A stretch of 64,000 bases of DNA from Antedon mediterranea (lineage: Eukaryota > Echinodermata > Crinoidea > Comatulida > Antedonidae). The notes under the pieces are model-generated. The model searched no databases, was not told the origin of the DNA, and was given only the letters and a program-made list of their open reading frames with translations. The stretch's first letter is position 1; the number at the start of each line of letters is the position of its first letter. The stretch is taken from assembly GCF_964355755.1 (NCBI RefSeq), contig NC_092673.1:22263001-22327000 (forward strand), given 5' to 3'. Of this stretch, positions 35,095 through 46,599 are shown piece after piece. The translations under genes and the position numbers were made by a program.

Positions 35095-35503
35095 AGCATA
35101 GTCTATACTATCAAACTTTATGTGTCAAAAAATGCCCATATATGTTAGTGCTATGCTTAAATATGGTAGTGATAGGACATATGTCCACGTTGAAATGTCA
35201 ACGTCAGATCACCGAAGTTACGCAACATTGGGCCTGGTTAGAGTTTGGATGGGAGACCATCTGGGAATATTGGGTGCTGTATGTGGAGCTGGGGTCCTGT
35301 TAGGCATTTGAAATCAGCATTGCTGACTCTTATGGCAGCCCCTGCATCTAGTATCTGCCTTTCCTCTGGTGAAGGTGGGTCCTGGCTTTGTTTGTATCAA
35401 ACCTGTTAGTGCCGGTAATTATCGCTGTTGGTTTCGATTGAATTAAATAAAATACAAATTAAATATGGGCACATCACATAAAGTTTGGTAGTGTATACGA
35501 TGA
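35095..35503. mobile_element. MITE of the AAGCTCTGTCTACAC family, copy 6, split by a SINE
   Basis: Left part GTCTATACTATCAAACTTTA to about 35187, right part ATATGGGCACATCACATAAA to about 35503. The two halves match the unbroken copies. The insert between them is the 5S-derived SINE. Confidence 0.75.
35188..35464 (+). mobile_element. SINE with a 5S rRNA-derived head
   Basis: At about 35203-35284 the sequence is recognisably the 3' two thirds of 5S rRNA: GTCAGATCACCGAAGTTACG, GGGCCTGGTTAG, TTGGATGGGAGACC and CTGGGAATATTGGGTGCTGT. The pol III internal control regions are thus partly present. A non-5S body of about 170 bp ends in an A/T-rich AATTAAATAAAATACAAATTAAA tail. This is the layout of SINE3-class elements. 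The first about 35 nt of 5S are missing, so it is probably 5'-truncated. Confidence 0.85.
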
Positions 35504-36655
35504 GTCTAATGGAATGGATTCCTTCAGTTCTGAATTTACTTCTGCACTCATTAGATCAGGATTGTTAAAGTTATTAATTAAAGTACCGTATTTATTCAAA
35601 TAAACGCCCCCGTCCCCCTTGTTTTGCGTAAAAAAATACATGTTTCTATTTATCGTCGATCGTTATCGTCCTAATGTAATTATTAGGAGTTGTATACAGT
35701 ATAATGTCTATTTTTAGTTTCTTTGTAAATGTAGGCCTATGTACTAAACTTTTGAACATAACAACAACAACAACATGGAAAGTGAATATTATTAATGGTA
35801 GTACAATTTATTAATTATGAATATTATTTGTAATACATTTTTTGTAAGTTTTATTACAGTAGGTAATCTGAGTTTCCCACACATGGCCACTTGAACGTTG
35901 TCTTACACATTTCCATTAGTCGCCAAATTGGGATTCGGCAAACATGTAGAGCTGGCCTATAAAGTTATTCACTAGTTTATATATACCAGTATTATTGTTC
36001 ATAAACTGTTTAAGATATTTCAGATGATTTTTTATTATACAATATAAATATGAATATGACATCAGAAAATGATCAAAAGTTACACATACATACACGTTTT
36101 GTTTTGTTTCGCTTATTTTATGGGATTCTTATTAGATATCCGTAACTTCATCTATAATATTAGTCAATACATCAATCAATATTGAGTAAAGTTATTGGGT
36201 AGAAGTACTCTAATTTACCTTGGCCTATAATGCTCCGACTAATAATAATAATTACCATGTAAGATTGTTATGCAAGACAACAATTAAATTAATCAATCGA
36301 TATGTAAACAATACTATTAGTCTATTAGACTATTCAGAAATACAATACAAGTTAACTGAATTGTCTGAAAAATATGAATACTAAAGTAAAACATAGTTAC
36401 ACACATTATAATAAACCTATATATTGAGCATAAAACAATGCTAAACAATCATTTTCATTAGTGACCATTTTTTTCACCTTTACGCTATTTCAATACCTAT
36501 TGCATAGATTAGTTACAATCGTATTGTAGGCCTAATATACTTTTTTTGCAAATACGATCATGTTATGTACCGCAACCTAATATTAAATTGATTATAATTT
36601 TCGAAATATTATTATCATTATTATTTGAATTGTATATGCATGAAAGTTTTCTATA
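35504..36655. other. Intergenic AT-rich stretch after CCDC18
   Basis: No gene seen. Near 35585 there is ACCGTATTTATTCAAATAAACGCCCCC, which looks like one end of another dispersed repeat. The stretch closer to 36655 is probably the 3' UTR of the minus-strand NHL gene. Confidence 0.5.
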
Positions 36656-38599
36656 CTAATAATTGAATATTTTTACATTATTGGATGCAAAATCTGCGAC
36701 AGCTAGTTTTCTAGACCTGTTTGAAATCGCAGCGACTCCAGCAGGAACATCTAAGCCATCCTCATCCTTATCTATTCGTTTTATAAAAGTACCATTTTTA
36801 TCAAATAATTGTAGTTTGTGATAACTGGATACTATTAAATTCTCATCCATATCTATGGTTATACCACAAGGTCCATATATTTTATCTTCTTCACCATAGC
36901 TTATGAGGATTTTTATCAGCTTATCTTCAGCATTGAACATTTGTATTCTATTATTTCCAAATTCGGTAACTAACACATGACCATCCATTGTTACAGCAAC
37001 ATCTTTTGGTTGATTCATTTTACCTGCTTCACTACCTTCTGAGCCTATCCTACCCAGTAGACTACCATTATCAATATTGAATTTAAACACACAGTGTTCA
37101 TCCTCGTCTGCTACATACACTATCCTGGATTGTGTGTTCAATGCCAGACCCTGTGGACTTTTTAAGACACCTTCCCCAAATGATCGAATTGTCTTAAATT
37201 TCTTATCACACATTACAACATTCTTATTTGATTGTTTATCACTATAAACCATTTTACCATCACCTATTTGTTTCATATGTCCTACATTTGTAGACATCTT
37301 CTTCCTCTTAATAAATGTACCTGATTGATCGAACTTTAACACCTCTTTACTATCACTTGAAACTAATAGAAGTCCACCTGCATCTACCATTACATCTACG
37401 ACTTTATGTTTCTTTTTATCTTTTTTATAATCTTTTATGTTATAAATGGTTTGTACACATCCAAGTGGTTCCACCTTGATACTCACTGGTGACCCCTCAA
37501 TATGCTCATCTCCATCTTTGATGTCCATCTTCCAATCTCCTTCTATGTTGCATTCACCATTTATTTTATATTCTCCATTTCCGTGGTATTCTACCTGGGT
37601 AGCTGATATATTTCCAGATGAGTTTTCCAGAGTTATTGCTAATTTAAATGTAATACTACTTGCCGCTACTATTACTTTAACTGCAAATGGTTGTCCTTTT
37701 GTCACTGTAATTGACTCATCATCTTTGGAAACCTTGTAAATACCAGTCTTGGTTATCACAAGTTTACCAATGCCTTCTTTATTCACCAACTCCACCAGTT
37801 TAGAAACAGGAAAGAAAGTTTGTTGAATACTTGTTATTGGGTTAACAAAATCAGGACTAGAAACCCTCTTCTTTACCGTAAGGATAGTTGAATTGTGTGA
37901 TGTAAATTTTTCCATTTCTTCTGGTTTATTTATCATTTTGTTGATTGATGATGTCAGCATGTTTACTTCATTCAGCATTGAAAAAGTATCTTTACATTTG
38001 TCGTCAACGGGTTTAATCATTTCATAGTGATTCTTGTCAACAACTGCATTCATTTCCGTGACTTGTCTTTTTACTTTTTTGATGAGTTCATTTGCCTGGA
38101 GTTCAATTGCTTTCTTGCATGAAGTGACATTTGATTCTAAGTCTGATTTTTGTTTAGAGATGGAATCTAATTTTTCCTTTAACTTTCTTTTAACCTCCTC
38201 AGCTAGCTTCGTAGATTTAGTAACGCTTGCATTAAATTCATCTACGGCATCTTTCATCGGAACTACGTCATGTTTATTAATTAGGCAACGAAGAACAGAC
38301 TTGCAATCTTCACAGTTGTAAGTGCGACAGGATTTACAGTAGTGCTCTATGAATTTGTCATGATCAATGCATAGCTTTTGTCCATCCATACATTCCTCCT
38401 CATTTCTATCAAGTGTGTATAGTGGATGATCTTTCAATGCAGGGATTATTTTGTGATGTTTGATACATTGTCGACACATATACATCGAACAATCAGAACA
38501 GTAGTAATGTGGTTGACAATCACAACTTGAACATTTTTCTGGTTTTTCAGATTCAATCTTCTTTTTGTCAAAGAATTTGAATGCTTTTCCTGTTGACAT
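36656..38599 (-). CDS. B-box / coiled-coil / filamin / NHL-repeat protein (TRIM2/3-like, no RING)
   Basis: Single 647-aa open frame. Residues about 23-49 hold a Cys/His zinc cluster (C-x2-C, YYCSDC, CRQCIKHH). Residues about 75-115 form a second B-box (CIDHDKFIEHYCKSC ... CEDC ... NKHDV). Residues 120-260 are coiled coil. About 285-385 looks like a filamin/ABP280 repeat (GEYKINGECNIEGDWKMDI, EGSPVSIKV). About 390-647 holds NHL-type beta-propeller repeats (SPQGLALNTQSRIVYVADED, QPKDVAVTMDGHVLVTEFGN, GPCGITIDMDENLIVSS, ending VADFASNNVKIF). TRIM-NHL proteins normally begin with a RING that gives E3 ligase activity; none is present here. Without it the protein may act as a scaffold or binding protein (inference). 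ATG is preceded directly by an AG acceptor, so an upstream exon is possible. Confidence 0.88.
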   Translation of the reverse strand: MSTGKAFKFFDKKKIESEKPEKCSSCDCQPHYYCSDCSMYMCRQCIKHHKIIPALKDHPLYTLDRNEEECMDGQKLCIDHDKFIEHYCKSCRTYNCEDCKSVLRCLINKHDVVPMKDAVDEFNASVTKSTKLAEEVKRKLKEKLDSISKQKSDLESNVTSCKKAIELQANELIKKVKRQVTEMNAVVDKNHYEMIKPVDDKCKDTFSMLNEVNMLTSSINKMINKPEEMEKFTSHNSTILTVKKRVSSPDFVNPITSIQQTFFPVSKLVELVNKEGIGKLVITKTGIYKVSKDDESITVTKGQPFAVKVIVAASSITFKLAITLENSSGNISATQVEYHGNGEYKINGECNIEGDWKMDIKDGDEHIEGSPVSIKVEPLGCVQTIYNIKDYKKDKKKHKVVDVMVDAGGLLLVSSDSKEVLKFDQSGTFIKRKKMSTNVGHMKQIGDGKMVYSDKQSNKNVVMCDKKFKTIRSFGEGVLKSPQGLALNTQSRIVYVADEDEHCVFKFNIDNGSLLGRIGSEGSEAGKMNQPKDVAVTMDGHVLVTEFGNNRIQMFNAEDKLIKILISYGEEDKIYGPCGITIDMDENLIVSSYHKLQLFDKNGTFIKRIDKDEDGLDVPAGVAAISNRSRKLAVADFASNNVKIFNY

Positions 38600-38692
38600 C
38601 TATACATTTGAAAAAATAAATAGTTTAAGTTAAGTTAAACGAGTATGAGATTAGATATTTTTATTTTTATTTTACTTTATTTTTATTTTATT

Positions 38693-40910
38693 TCACACAC
38701 ATCCAACAGCAATATCGCCAATTATAGGATGCCTTAAAGAGTATATTATATGAATATGAATGATGACCTGCTCTTGAATGACTGGTTCCGATTCATTAGG
38801 TTTCTCTACCTTTACAGGAGGTTCACTGACCTTGTCATCACATTCAACAAGTTTTCGCTTCCTTTCTATATTCTCTTGTTTACACAAAATGTTATGTCTA
38901 AAAAAAATACAACCATGGAAGTGAAGTAATACAAATTGTCAAAATTAAGTAACAATACATGCAAGGACTTAAGTGCACCGCAAGTAAGCATACAAAGTTT
39001 AGACAGTTTAGATAATCAATCGCTTGTGATTGGTCTATTTACGTTGCGTTTGCCTTGCATCCTACAGTAATGAAACTAAACAGTATTATGAACTTTGCAA
39101 ATATTGAGGTCGAAATTAGAACAAAGTAATTGGCTGAATTTGTACAGTGGTCAGTTGAATAGGGTCTGGGCTGTTGCACTCGAAATGCCATCAAACCACT
39201 TTGTACATGATTATATTCAGAATAGTGTGGAAAGATTAAATTGTCTAGTCACACGGTGTTGATCACAGTAAACTTAGACAAGATTTAAAGGTTTAAACTA
39301 TGTGGACAGGATGACAATCAAATTGCACTTTCATACAACAGGCATTGTCTGTTGAAAATTGCAGGTGCTCATCAAACACATTCAGGTGTGATGTAGGTTT
39401 GCTGTTCGTGATGTAGTTTACCATATTGTAAATCACACTCTTTAAGTGCATCTTTAGAGTGTGATCGCACCTCCATGCCTCAAAAGACAACGCTTTGATA
39501 CACAAACTGTACAAGAATTGTGGGGTTATATCAAATTATCTTCAGAAAGCTTACGTGATGGCATAGTCTATTGTGGATACTGGGTCTTCATTTGCCTCTT
39601 CTTTAATATGAAAGTCTTCAGGCATTGGAGACAGACTTGAGATATTTGTGGATTCTGGCAACTAATGGAATAATAAAAACATGTAATTTTAAATATATTG
39701 TTTACACTTTTGTTAAGTCAGTTTATGCTACAGTAATAAAAGTATAGCATTGGTGATAATGATATACAGTAAAGTGACACAATAAAAAGAAAATTTGCAA
39801 ACAAATAAAAGAACTGCTAAGGGAAGAGCCAAGTTTTTATAATATTTACAGGTTTTAATGTATGTTATCACTAACCTGATATGAACTTCCTTTAGCCACT
39901 TGCCGACTTATCTGTTGCGACTGAATGGTCTGCGGCGAGAGTGAGTTTAACTGTTGCTGTGAGATTACTTGTGGTTGTGAAATCACATTGGGATGTGAGA
40001 ACAATCGTGGCTGTGAGATTATTTGCGGCTGCGCAGAAGAGGTATTGACAATTTTTCTAGTGCTCGATGATGGTACTGCTTGCTGAATAAGAATTTTCTG
40101 AATCATATTTGTTGGTGTTTGTGTGGCTTGAAGTGGGGGCTGTCCTTTCGCGATCAATGCATTTTGCGATCGAGGTGTAAGAACTGTAACGTGTCGGACT
40201 GCTTTTTCCACTACAGCTTTGAAAGGCTGGTTTGATGGTAACTGAGCAGGCTGAATAGCTACATTTTGCTGGTGGAGTGTGGTCTGTTGGGATAGTTGCA
40301 AAATATTCTGTGAAGCACTCTGAGCTGTCGGTTGCACAACAGGGACATTGAGTTTTCCTGCGGTTTGTTTAACACCACCTTGCAGAGGTTGCACACTTCT
40401 TTTGACAGTATGGATGTCTTCTGTTATGGCTTGCTTCATCTGAGGATTCTGTGGGTTGGCGAACGTCACTGTTGAAGTTGGTAATCGGGTTAACTCCTGA
40501 GAACCGATCTGCATCGACTGCGTCACTGGAATAGCTGCTATGGACGTATTCCGATTAGCCATAGTCTGTGGAACCTGAAACCGTTGAACAAATCTTGGTG
40601 AAGATGTAATTATCTGAGCTCTTGTAGTTGCAGTTTGGGTTGTTATTCTGGGTTGCAATGACTGTGGTTTAGACGTTATGGAAATATTAGGTGGTTGCTT
40701 TGGACGTATAACCTGTTGCTGGAACTGAAGATGTTGAGGCGGTTTGACCAGTTGCCTCTGAGATATTCCTTGTGGAGTTGAAATCATAACTTGCTTTCCA
40801 TCTCGTACTACTGCAGATTGGCCAGTGCTCGTCAATGTCACAATGTCTGTTGGCTCAGTCTTCACTGTGGAAATCATCCCTTGGTTCTGCATCTTCCCTT
40901 GATTCTGCAT
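38693..40910 (-). CDS. Glutamine-rich, SUMO-motif-containing protein, partial gene model
   Basis: Minus-strand exons 40910-39876 (starts MQNQGKMQNQG), 39661-39555 and from 38897 downward join in frame (TYR-GLN | LPESTNISS; ITH across the second junction). The last frame can stop at 38693 or be spliced at GACAAG|GTCAGT (about 38831) or AAAG|GTAGAG. The first exon is 345 aa of Q/P/S/T-rich sequence with repeated ISQPQ-type units near its end. VKTEPTD, IKEEAN and VKVEK fit the psi-K-x-E SUMO-acceptor pattern. A transcription cofactor-like nuclear protein is a reasonable guess, but I do not recognise the family. The 3' end of the gene is unresolved. Confidence 0.65.
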
Positions 40911-41169
40911 CTTTTATCTTCTAAAAGGCTTCTTAACATTCACTAACATCTATAACCATAAACTTCAACAATCCATCTGATTGTTTTTCTAATTCTAAGA
41001 TGAAGAAACAAAAAAATATAGATGAAGTCAGAGATCAAATTGTATTTAATGTCTGTGAAGTTGGTTACTAGTTCCTAGTTCCTAGTTCCTTATTCAAATT
41101 CAATTAAAGCGACAGTCACAAATATATTTTTAAAAACAGATTTTAATATGTAATAACTGTCTAATTGAG

Positions 41170-42385
41170 GTGTTATTGCATCAACATGTTAGCCTTGACC
41201 TCCTCTACTTCTTCCGGTCAAAGTTCAATAACATTTATGCATTTACGCCCTCTACGGCGAATAAGTTACTAGCTTTTACGAACGTTATAACACTTGACCT
41301 ACTTAATATTTTCAAAATATTTTTGTATAGATCGATGACTCTTGACCTACTCTACCATTTTCCACCCTAGTTCCGCGAACTTTGTTGCATCTACGCCCTC
41401 TACGGCGAATAAGTAACTGGCTTTACGAACGTTGGAACACTTGACCTGCTTAATTTTTTCATATTATTTTGGTATGAATCGATCACCCTTGACCTACTTT
41501 ACCATTTGCCACCCCAGTTCCGCGAACTTTTTTGCGTCTACGCCCTCTACGGCGAATAAGTAACTGGCTTTTACCAACGGTATAACACTTGACCTACTTA
41601 ATTTTTTCAAAATAGTTTGGTATGGATCGATCACCCTTGACCTACTCTACCATTTTCCACCCTAGTTCCGCGAACTTTTTTGCATTTACGCCCTCTACGG
41701 CGAATAAGTAACTGGCTTTACGAACATTAGAACACTTGACCTGCTTAATTTTTTTCATAATATTTTGGTATAGATCGATGACCCTTGACCTACTCTACCG
41801 TTTGCCACCCCAGTTCCGCAAACTTTTTTGCGTCTACGTCCTCAACGGCGAATAAGTAACTGGCTTTTACGAACGTTATAACACTTGACCTACTTAATAT
41901 TTTCAAAATATTTTGGTATGGATCGATCACCCTTGACCTACTCTACCATTTGCCACCCCAGTTCCGCTAACTTTTTTGCGTCTACGCCCTCAACGACGAA
42001 TAAGTAACTGGCTTTTACGAACGTTATAACACTTGACCTACTTAATATTTTCAAAATATTTTGGTATAGATCGATGACCCTTGACCTACTCTACCATTTG
42101 CCACCCTAGTTCCGCGAACTTTTTTATATCTACACCCTCTACGGCGAATAAGTAACTGGCTTTACGAACATTATAACACTTGACCTGCTTAATTTTTTCA
42201 AAATATTTTGGTATGAATCGATCACCCTTGACCTACTCTACCATTTGCCACCCCAGTTCTGCAAACTTTTTTGCGTCTACGCCCTCTACAGCGAATAAGT
42301 AACTGGCTTTTACGAACGTTATAACACTTGACATACTTAATTTTTAAAAATATTTTGGTATGAATCGATCACCCTTGACCTGTCG
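41170..42385 (+). repeat. Left arm of fold-back copy 1: 148-bp tandem array
   Basis: About eight units. Unit landmarks in order: CTCTACGGCGAATAAGTAAC, TGGCTTTTACGAACGTTATA, ACACTTGACCTACTTAATTT, TTTTGGTATGAATCGATCAC, CCTTGACCTACTCTACCATT, TGCCACCCCAGTTCCGCGAA. Each unit carries two TGACCT words. Confidence 0.95.
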
Positions 42386-42554
42386 TAACTATTATCACTC
42401 AATGAATAGTGTGCGCTTTTTAATTGTTAATATTAACGGTAACAGTTTTAATGAATATGTTAATTTTGCTGTTATAAGGTAGTGTAAACTTTTTTTACAG
42501 TTGCTGTAATGACATTTGAAAAAAAAACATTAGTTCAGCTTTGTTTGTTTTTTT
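42386..42554. repeat. Inner unique sequence of the fold-back element, present in three direct copies
   Basis: The TATCACTCAATGAATAGTGT ... TTAATGAATATGTTAATTTT ... GTAGTGTAAACT ... ACAGTTGCTGTAATGACATT stretch recurs in the same orientation at about 47200-47350 and in part at 46983-47100. The copies bracket the inserted LINE. Confidence 0.75.
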
Positions 42555-43441
42555 TTGGTAGTTAGTGCTACCACTAACGAACCTGCTATAATTGCAGAGG
42601 AATTGAATACTTATTTTACAAATGTTGCAAATAATATAACGTCAAACCTTCAGTTTACTGATGTTGATCCATGTTCATTTCTTAAACAATGTTCTTCTTT
42701 TCATAATGTTAGTACTGATTTTGTATTGAAAGAAATCTCCGAACTGAATTCTGCGAAATCTGCTGGACACGACGGTATTGATGGTAAGCTTGTTCGGACG
42801 GCAGCCCCCATCATCGCACCTTTCCTCACACAGATTATTAATACTTCCATCTCCAGTCAGAGCTTCCCTCTCTCGTGGACAATTGGTAAGGTTACTCCCA
42901 TCTTTAAATCCGGTAACAAACATCTACCGGATAACTACAGACCTATATCTGTGTTACCTATCATGTCTAAGGTGATTGAGAAGGCCGTCGGCATGCAAGT
43001 ACTGGAATATCTTTCTTCAAATAATCTTCTCTGCCCTAACCAATCTGGATTTCGTCCCACATATTCTACAATTACTGCTATCACTAAAACTCATGACAGC
43101 TGGATCCACAGTATAAATGAAGGTAAAATCATTGGTTCAGTTTTTATTGATCTAAGGAAAGCGTTTGATCTAGTAAACTACGAAATTCTGTTACGTAAAC
43201 TTCCCTTTATGGTCTTTCCGAATCGGCTGTGAAATGGTTTACAGCCTATCTTACTGGACGTCAGCAACATGCCTGTTACAAATCAACTATATCGTCATCT
43301 ATTAATTTCAACGCTGGTATACCTCAAGGATCCAACCTTGGACCACTATTATTCTCCATATACATAAATGATCTCCCCAATTTTTTATCGTACTCTTCTA
43401 TGGATATGTTTGCTGATGATACCATAATTTACAATTCTAGC

Positions 43442-45286
43442 CAGGCCCGTAGCCAGGGGGGTTTTTTGGGGTTCGGGCGAACCCCCCCTTTTGCGCGAAC
43501 CCCCCTTTTACCAGCGAACCCCCCTTGAAAAACAAAGGCCCCACTTCCAAAATCGTGCAATTAATTATCAATTATAGCAGATTTTTTGGTCATTTTACTT
43601 CTATTGACTATGTTTAAATCGATCGAATATACAGATTGTCCGATGTCAAAGTCACTGCTGAGCGTGAGATCGAGAGTTTGTTGAGAGATGATGGTTATAA
43701 ATATGACAGAAAAATGGACTGACCAATCGCGTGCTTCGGCCGGGCTTTTCGGAACGCACAAGATCACGTTCAGTTCAGTTCAATCTTTTTGGGGATTTTT
43801 ATTTTTTTCCTGGAAATATTTGTCATTAAACCAAAGAATTTCACTGTGTAAACTTGAATAAAAATGGTGCTGAGTTAAATTGGTACGTGTACGTAGGCCT
43901 ACCGTATATTTCGGTGTATAAGACGCACTTTTGACACGCAAATTTGACCTCTAAATGTTACCCTAATTAATTTAATTACCTACTAATACTTAAATTAATT
44001 AAAAATAGTGTACTACTCTGCAATGTAGGCCTAGCTAGTTACTCACTCCTGTCTAACCACAGTGTGGTAACAAGTTTATTGAATTTTTAGTTAAGGTAAA
44101 TTGTCATCCTCGACTGTATTAATTAATATTACAGTACGCATTAGATATTCTACCCAGGCCTAGTAATACTCTCTGAACTCGCGGGTGTGTATTCTTGCAG
44201 CATGCAGCATCACAGCGCAACACATTTATGGAAGAGTCCATTAATTACGGTGGTGTCACATTTTAATTACACAATAACTGTTGTTATTATGTTAAGTAGC
44301 TTCCCCTAATCTCATAGTGTATATGGCCAACAGTGCTGGCCACCAGGCAAGGAGCACATGGTTAGTGCATGGAGGTATAAAATAAAATTTTATACCTCCA
44401 TGGTTAGTGCTCTCCTCTCCTCATATTGCTGTAATGCATGCATGGAAATAGGAAAGATTTTCATATAGGCCTACCCAACATGATATTCCTGGTTCATTAT
44501 CAGCCCAAAAAACTGAACATCATTTGGATTGATTTTATAATGGTCATACACACAATAAGAAGGTATATATTTAAATAATATGAAATTAAAGTTACTTAAA
44601 TAGACATAGGCTAGCCCTACCCACACAGTGCATCGTAACTAAAAAAATATGGGGATTTCCCTTTTCATTGAACGTTCAGTTGTTGAAGTAGAGACTGATT
44701 ACGATGTAATAAAGGCAATCAAACAAAATTATATCATTTGATTCTAATAAATATGTCTCAAATATCGTTGTTTTATTATTAAAATACCATTGTTTTGATT
44801 GTAAAATGTTTAAATTTCGGCCTAGAAATAAGTGCGTCTTATGCATCGACTACATAAAAAATACTAATATTTCAGTCTTCGTTATGGGTGCGTCTTATAC
44901 ACAGGTGCGACTTTTACACCGAAATATATGGTACTATTTGTTTTTTATGTTTATAGGATAAGAAATTATTTAAGGGCCTAATATAATATACTTTTTTGCA
45001 ACAATAAAGCTGTATTTCATGATCAGTACTACTAACTTCCATAATACTGTACTATATAATTTATCTGCATAACTCAGATTTTAGTAGGTAAAAAATGTCT
45101 CTGTAAGCTTATTAAAACAACCGCAATTGCTCTGAGAGCCAAAGCTTCCAGGGGCCTTCGCCCCCCGGGACCCCGACCGGGGGCCCTTGGCGGCCCCCTG
45201 GCCCCCAGCCTACAGTTGCTCGCTGAGCTCGCAAAATACTTGGTGTCAAGAAAACCCCCCTCTGATGCATTCTGGCTACGGGCCTG
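43442..45286. mobile_element. 1.85 kb DNA transposon inserted in the LINE, 5-bp CTAGC duplication
   Basis: Termini CAGGCCCGTAGCCAG and, inverted, CTGGCTACGGGCCTG. C-runs next to both ends (AACCCCCC) extend the inverted similarity. Target duplication CTAGC at 43437-43441 and 45287-45291. No transposase seen. The GC-rich right end (about 45140-45230) differs sharply from the AT-rich body. The superfamily is not assigned; hAT would give 8 bp. Confidence 0.88.
43902..44931. mobile_element. TA-flanked inverted-repeat element nested in the CTAGC transposon
   Basis: Left CCGTATATTTCGGTGTATAA then GACGCAC; right GTGCGTCTTATACACAGG ... TTACACCGAAATATATGG. TA dinucleotides flank it (43900-43901, 44932-44933), as for Tc1/mariner-type insertion. 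No transposase reading frame is evident. Confidence 0.75.
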
Positions 45287-46371
45287 CTAGCGATAAGGTT
45301 GACGATATTGTAACCAATCTTAATTTTGACTTCGATAAAATCTCCACTTGGCTTCTAGCTAATCGTCTAGCGCTCAATACTAAAAAAACTGAAGTGATGG
45401 TAATTGGAACGCAACAAAGGCTTTCTTCACTCTGGCCTATAAATGTTTCTATTAGCAACTTTACCTATCAAACAGGTCACCCAACATAAGAATCTTGGCA
45501 TCATTCTAGACCATCATCTTACTTTTATTCCGGACGTTGATAAGTTGTGCAACAAATTAAGTTCCTCTATCTCCAACCTCGCCCGAACTCGAAAATTTGT
45601 CCACCAAGCTACATCTCTTATATTATACAATGCTCTTGTCTTACCTCATATTGACTATTGTTGTTCTATCTGGGGCTCACGAGCACCACTCGTTGCTAAA
45701 ATCCAGAAACTTCAAAATAGAGCTAAAAGAGTTATTCTGAAAGTTCACCCTCATACCTCATCCCACCTTATTGATAACACCCTTTCTATCTCATCCGTTT
45801 CTCAACGTTATCAGTTTCAACTTGGTTGTCTCGCCTATCTGGCTTCCATCAATACCGTTCCGGATTACATCAGTCGCATGTTAACCAGGACTCAGCCCGG
45901 AGGTCGACCAACTACCAGATCCATCTCTAATTGTAATTATATTATTCCTCGACCTTCATTAGAGATTTTTAAACAATGTTTCAGTTATAAAGCGCCTATG
46001 TATTTTACTATAATTCCTAAAATCATTCGACAATCTGAAAATATTATTTCCTTTAAACGTGAACTTAAAGAATTTATTTCCAGTTAATATTGTTTGTACC
46101 ATGTATATATATTTTATCTGTCAACGATTTTAACTCCTATTGAATTTTATATAATCATTGTAAATTTATAGGCCTATTATGTATATTTTTACGTCATTTG
46201 AATATTTAATATTTTATGTGTTGTACTGTAGCCTATGTATGTTTTATCGAGTGCCCTGAATGATCAGTTCTATTTGGAATTGGATAGGCTACCCTCAATA
46301 AAGATGGTAATGAAATCAAATTAAATTAAATTTAAAAAAAAACAAACAAAAAACATTTAATTGGCAAATTC

Positions 46372-46595
46372 AACAAAAGACCCTTCCTACAATTTGTGAC
46401 GTTTTTAAAAATAAATGCATATATATATATACCTTAAAAACATTAAGCCATGTCATTCCTTGTCTTAAATGTACGTTTTATGGTAAATATGATAAAAAGA
46501 GAGAAACATGCACTAGGCCTACCTAAGTGGCTCGTGGTGAATCCTCTCGTGGAGGGTCTTTAGGCCTAGCCTTTTAGAAGGCCTAATTATTTGTC
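46372..46595. mobile_element. Degenerate end of a TTAA-type element (same family as 48910-49535)
   Basis: AAAGACCCTTCCTACAATTT, CATTAAGCCATGTCATTCCT, TGTCTTAAATGTACGTTTTA, TAGTGCATG-like and CCTAAGTGGCTCGTGG match the right part of 48910-49535 in inverted orientation. No second end is seen. Confidence 0.7.
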
Positions 46596-46599
46596 GGGT

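Larger units (their letters stand above)
42555..46330 (+). mobile_element. CR1/Jockey-like LINE, reverse-transcriptase ORF, interrupted and frameshifted
   Basis: The + strand reading begins inside ORF2: SAKSAGHDGIDGKLVR, IGKVTPIFKSGN, NYRPISVLPIMSKVIEK, NQSGFRP, DLRKAFDLVN, a frame change near 43210, then AGIPQGSNLGPLLFSIYIND and MFADDT (the catalytic ADD). The element is cut at 43441 by a DNA transposon. After the duplicated CTAGC at 45287 the ORF resumes with KISTWLLANRLALNTKKTEV, another frame change near 45470, then HIDYCCSIWG and the C-terminal KRELKEF, stop at 46087. A 240-bp 3' region ends in AATAAAGATGG and an A-rich tail. 5'-truncated and not functional. Confidence 0.9.

Noticed and set aside
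35120-35311. Functional 5S rRNA gene
   Set aside because: Only the 3' two thirds of 5S are present with several changes, the head is missing, and a SINE body follows.
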